Shown here one piece after another: positions 61,814 through 64,000 of a stretch of 64,000 nt of DNA (within the stretch, counting starts at the first letter, position 1; each line of letters opens with the position of its first letter). The stretch is taken from contig NZ_VKKZ01000025.1 in the NCBI RefSeq assembly GCF_008271745.1, forward strand, positions 186,001-250,000, read 5' to 3'. The notes beneath the pieces were generated by a model that saw nothing but the letters and a program-made list of their open reading frames with translations, made no database searches and was not told where the DNA came from. The translations under genes were made by a program, and so were the position numbers. Origin of the DNA: Rufibacter glacialis (lineage in GTDB: Bacteria; Bacteroidota; Bacteroidia; Cytophagales; Hymenobacteraceae).

Positions 61814-64000
61814 CTAAAAAGACACCTGAAGCCCCAGAGCATAGGTCCTGGGGATAGGGACTTCCACAAAATCAAACCCGCGTACGGCATTCGTCTGGCC
61901 GGCCGCATTCACCTCTGGGTCATAGCCGCTGTAATCATCAATGGAGAACAGGTTACGGCCAGCCAGGGTCAACCGTACGTTTCGGTTGCCCAGGAAGGCC
62001 GGTTTCACGTCATAGGCCACTGAGAGTTCCCTCAGCTTGATGAACGAACCGTCTTCAATGTAATTCTCAAAAATGCCGAACAGGGCCGCCGAGGTTCCTT
62101 TGGGAACCTCGCCCCGCAACTCTGGCTCATACCCGGCTAAGCCGCCGTAGAAGTCGCGCTCGCCTACCCGGCGGGTGAAGTTGAACACGTCAAACCCATA
62201 CGATGCATCTACCTGCGCCCGGAAAGACAGATTGCCCCCAATGGTGATCTCATTGGTAAGAGAAGCAGTCCAGTCGGGGTTGGGGTCGCCTATCACTTTC
62301 GGCTTGGTGGCCCCGGTGGGTTGACCTGCGGCGGTGCGGCCCACCCGCTCCGCCTGCGGCAGGCCCGCCGGGGTCAGCAGCAAAGACCCATCTTCATTTC
62401 GGGCAAAATAGGTACTGTAAAATGCTCCCAACGGGTACCCGTTTACCGCCGCCACCTGCCCAAAGCCGCCCGGGAAAGTGAGCACACCGCCCGGGATGTT
62501 GTTCACCTCGTTCTTGTTCCGGGAATAGATGAAGGTAGAAGTCCATTTAGTGTTTTCCTGGAAGATGGGGGAACCGGTCAGCAGGAGTTCAAACCCTTTG
62601 TTGGTGAGGGTACCCACGTTGGCATACTGCACGCCAAACCCGGTAGAGGGTGCCAGGTTGATGTCCAGGATGAGGTCTTTCACATTTTTATGGTACACCG
62701 AGAACTCGAACCCTAACCGGCCCTTCAGGAAGCTCATGTCTGCCCCAATCTCTGTTTCTGTCTGCCGCTCAGGCTTGATGCCGGAGTTCCCCAACCGCGT
62801 GGAGGCCACTACCCCGGGCTGACCGGGCAAGGAAACCGGGTTGTAATTGGTATACCGGGAATAAGCCCCAATGGCCGACAAGTTACCGGCCTGGCCGTAA
62901 GAGGCGCGTAGCTTCAGGATGGGGATGATATCAGCCAGTCCCTGCCAGAAGGTCTCGTTGGAGATCAGGTAGCTGCCGCTTACCTTGGGGTAAAACTGCC
63001 ACCGCTCTTCGCTCCCGAACACCGAAGACACATCATACCGGCCGGCCCCGGTGATAAACAGCCGGTCGCCTAGCCCAAAGGTCTGCTGCGCGAAGAAGCC
63101 CATGATGTTGGCCTCGCTCCGTTCTTCGCCGGGTACAATGGTAGCGCCGCTGTTGATGGTCTGGGCAATGGGCCCCAGCTGGGTTGCGTTGATGCCAGTG
63201 CGGTAGGTCTTATCCAATTGTATAGTCCCTCCTACCCCGGTGGTAGACTCCAGCCAGTCCGCCAGAAAGACTCTATAGGAAATGTTTAGATCATTGTTGA
63301 GCAGAAAACGGGTCTCGTCTGCCCGCCGGGAGAACCCGGTGGTGTAAGAGGGCGTGGTGTTGCCCACCGGAATGAACCCCGTGGCAATGGTGGTGGAATT
63401 GTCATACCCCAGCACGTAGTTGATGTTGAGGTTCTCAACGGGCGTGACCTGCATCTGGAAATCCCCGATGAACCGGCTGGTCCTCTGCTGGAAATCAAAG
63501 CGGTTAATGGCCTCTAGCGGGTTGGTACGGGTTACGATCCCGGTAACCGTAGTAGACGGGAACACCCCGTTCACCGGTTCGGGATTAACGAAATTGTTAC
63601 TGAAAATAAAACCGGTCAAGGCCCCGTAGGCTTCGTTCAGGCCGCCATTAGGTACCTCCTGGCTGGTGCTGATCACATAGTTGGTACCCAGCGAGATAGA
63701 AAGCCAGTCGGTGAGGGTTTGGTCCAGGCGCAGGCGGCCCCCACCCCGGGTGAAGTCCGTGTTCTTCACAATGCCCTGGTTCTTCAGATAACTCCCGCTA
63801 AGGAAGTATTGGGTGTTGGCGCTCCCCCCAGAAACCGATACGTTGTTGTCAGTACCGTAGGCCGTCCGGAAAATCTTGTCCTGGTAATCATAGCGCTGCA
63901 CGGGGACCTGGGTCAGGTCGGTGGGCGTGGTGTTCACAAACCGGAAGGGATAGTCATTGTACTCCAGCTTTTTGCGCAGCTCACTTACCCTGAACTGAGT
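61814..64000 (-). CDS. SusC/RagA-family TonB-linked outer-membrane protein (5' end outside window)
   Basis: The minus-strand frame from the window edge to the TAG at 61814 is open for 729 codons, stop included; a GTG at 63937 is an internal codon and not the start. The visible part lacks the signal, carboxypeptidase-like domain and most of the plug; what remains is the beta-barrel with typical SusC/RagA blocks (GGSANTQYFLSGSYLKNQGI, FTRGGGRLRLDQTLTDWLSI, ASYGQAGNLSAIGAYSRYTN, and ERQTETEIGADMSFLKGRLG). The end NAVRGFDFVEVPIPRTYALG with terminal QVSF is the usual last strand. It would import a substrate energised by TonB, working with the SusD product downstream. The substrate is unknown. Confidence 0.93.
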   Translation of the reverse strand, partial: TQFRVSELRKKLEYNDYPFRFVNTTPTDLTQVPVQRYDYQDKIFRTAYGTDNNVSVSGGSANTQYFLSGSYLKNQGIVKNTDFTRGGGRLRLDQTLTDWLSISLGTNYVISTSQEVPNGGLNEAYGALTGFIFSNNFVNPEPVNGVFPSTTVTGIVTRTNPLEAINRFDFQQRTSRFIGDFQMQVTPVENLNINYVLGYDNSTTIATGFIPVGNTTPSYTTGFSRRADETRFLLNNDLNISYRVFLADWLESTTGVGGTIQLDKTYRTGINATQLGPIAQTINSGATIVPGEERSEANIMGFFAQQTFGLGDRLFITGAGRYDVSSVFGSEERWQFYPKVSGSYLISNETFWQGLADIIPILKLRASYGQAGNLSAIGAYSRYTNYNPVSLPGQPGVVASTRLGNSGIKPERQTETEIGADMSFLKGRLGFEFSVYHKNVKDLILDINLAPSTGFGVQYANVGTLTNKGFELLLTGSPIFQENTKWTSTFIYSRNKNEVNNIPGGVLTFPGGFGQVAAVNGYPLGAFYSTYFARNEDGSLLLTPAGLPQAERVGRTAAGQPTGATKPKVIGDPNPDWTASLTNEITIGGNLSFRAQVDASYGFDVFNFTRRVGERDFYGGLAGYEPELRGEVPKGTSAALFGIFENYIEDGSFIKLRELSVAYDVKPAFLGNRNVRLTLAGRNLFSIDDYSGYDPEVNAAGQTNAVRGFDFVEVPIPRTYALGLQVSF

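Noticed and set aside
60471-64000. SusCD and the two GH92 genes as one polysaccharide utilisation locus
   Set aside because: They are 14-28 kb apart with many unrelated genes and terminators between them, so no single locus is supported.

Overview
The window comes from a Bacteroidota chromosome, most like the Hymenobacteraceae (Rufibacter, Nibribacter, Pontibacter group; inferred from gene content, not from a database search). Signs are a SusC/SusD pair, a T9SS-type sorted ice-binding protein, two GH92 glycosidases, a YpdA-type bacillithiol disulfide reductase, DUF6600- and DUF4890-like secreted proteins, starts without Shine-Dalgarno sequences, and promoter boxes matching the Bacteroidota TAnnTTTG element. 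No rRNA, tRNA, CRISPR array, transposase, phage or plasmid gene was seen. Most of the window is ordinary chromosomal housekeeping, transport and degradation.

Layout. 1-4.0 kb: the 5' part of a FUSC-type membrane protein, an OmpA-like lipoprotein and ypdA. 4.0-10.3 kb: a TetR-controlled tripartite RND efflux operon (TetR, TolC, adaptor, AcrB-like pump), then a small membrane protein. 11.3-17.3 kb: gltB-gltD, glutamate synthase, with the two frames overlapping by one base. 17.4-24 kb: an inverted-repeat element, an epoxide-hydrolase-like protein, a repeat-rich DUF6600-like secreted protein, a membrane histidine kinase, a small DUF4890/Spy-like protein and a probable 38-residue small protein gene with its own terminator. 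24-26.4 kb: a Tat-exported SGNH esterase and an M28 peptidase. 26.8-33.0 kb: a second RND efflux operon headed by a GbsR/MarR-type regulator, with two near-identical palindromic operator candidates flanking the regulator gene. 33.3-36 kb: an acyl-carrier-like protein without its attachment serine, a short AraC-type regulator and the ice-binding protein. 36-46.6 kb: two GH92 glycosidases on opposite strands, enclosing an aldo/keto reductase, a triple-PAS histidine kinase, a dienelactone hydrolase and a sulfotransferase. 46.8-54.8 kb: an aldo/keto reductase, a quinone-oxidoreductase-like enzyme, PepD dipeptidase, a J-domain coiled-coil protein, CsbD, a small secreted protein and an ArsC/YfgD protein. 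55-60.3 kb: two unknown small proteins, a GAF protein with a degenerate kinase half and an S9 peptidase. 60.5-64 kb: SusD and a SusC cut by the window edge.

The genes form two clear resistance/export modules (both with local regulators and recognisable operator candidates), one nitrogen-assimilation operon, and a scattered set of secreted or periplasmic degradative enzymes (GH92, M28, S9, SGNH, SusCD). Intergenic DNA is rich in strong hairpins: paired terminators, several perfect palindromes and two pairs of 60-70 bp inverted repeats made of smaller hairpins. These look like REP/MITE-type non-autonomous repeats.

I found no convincing entirely new multi-gene system. The most promising unexplained items are the twin-operator GbsR module, the serine-less acyl-carrier-like protein, the GAF pseudo-kinase, the 38-residue small gene and the multi-hairpin inverted repeats.
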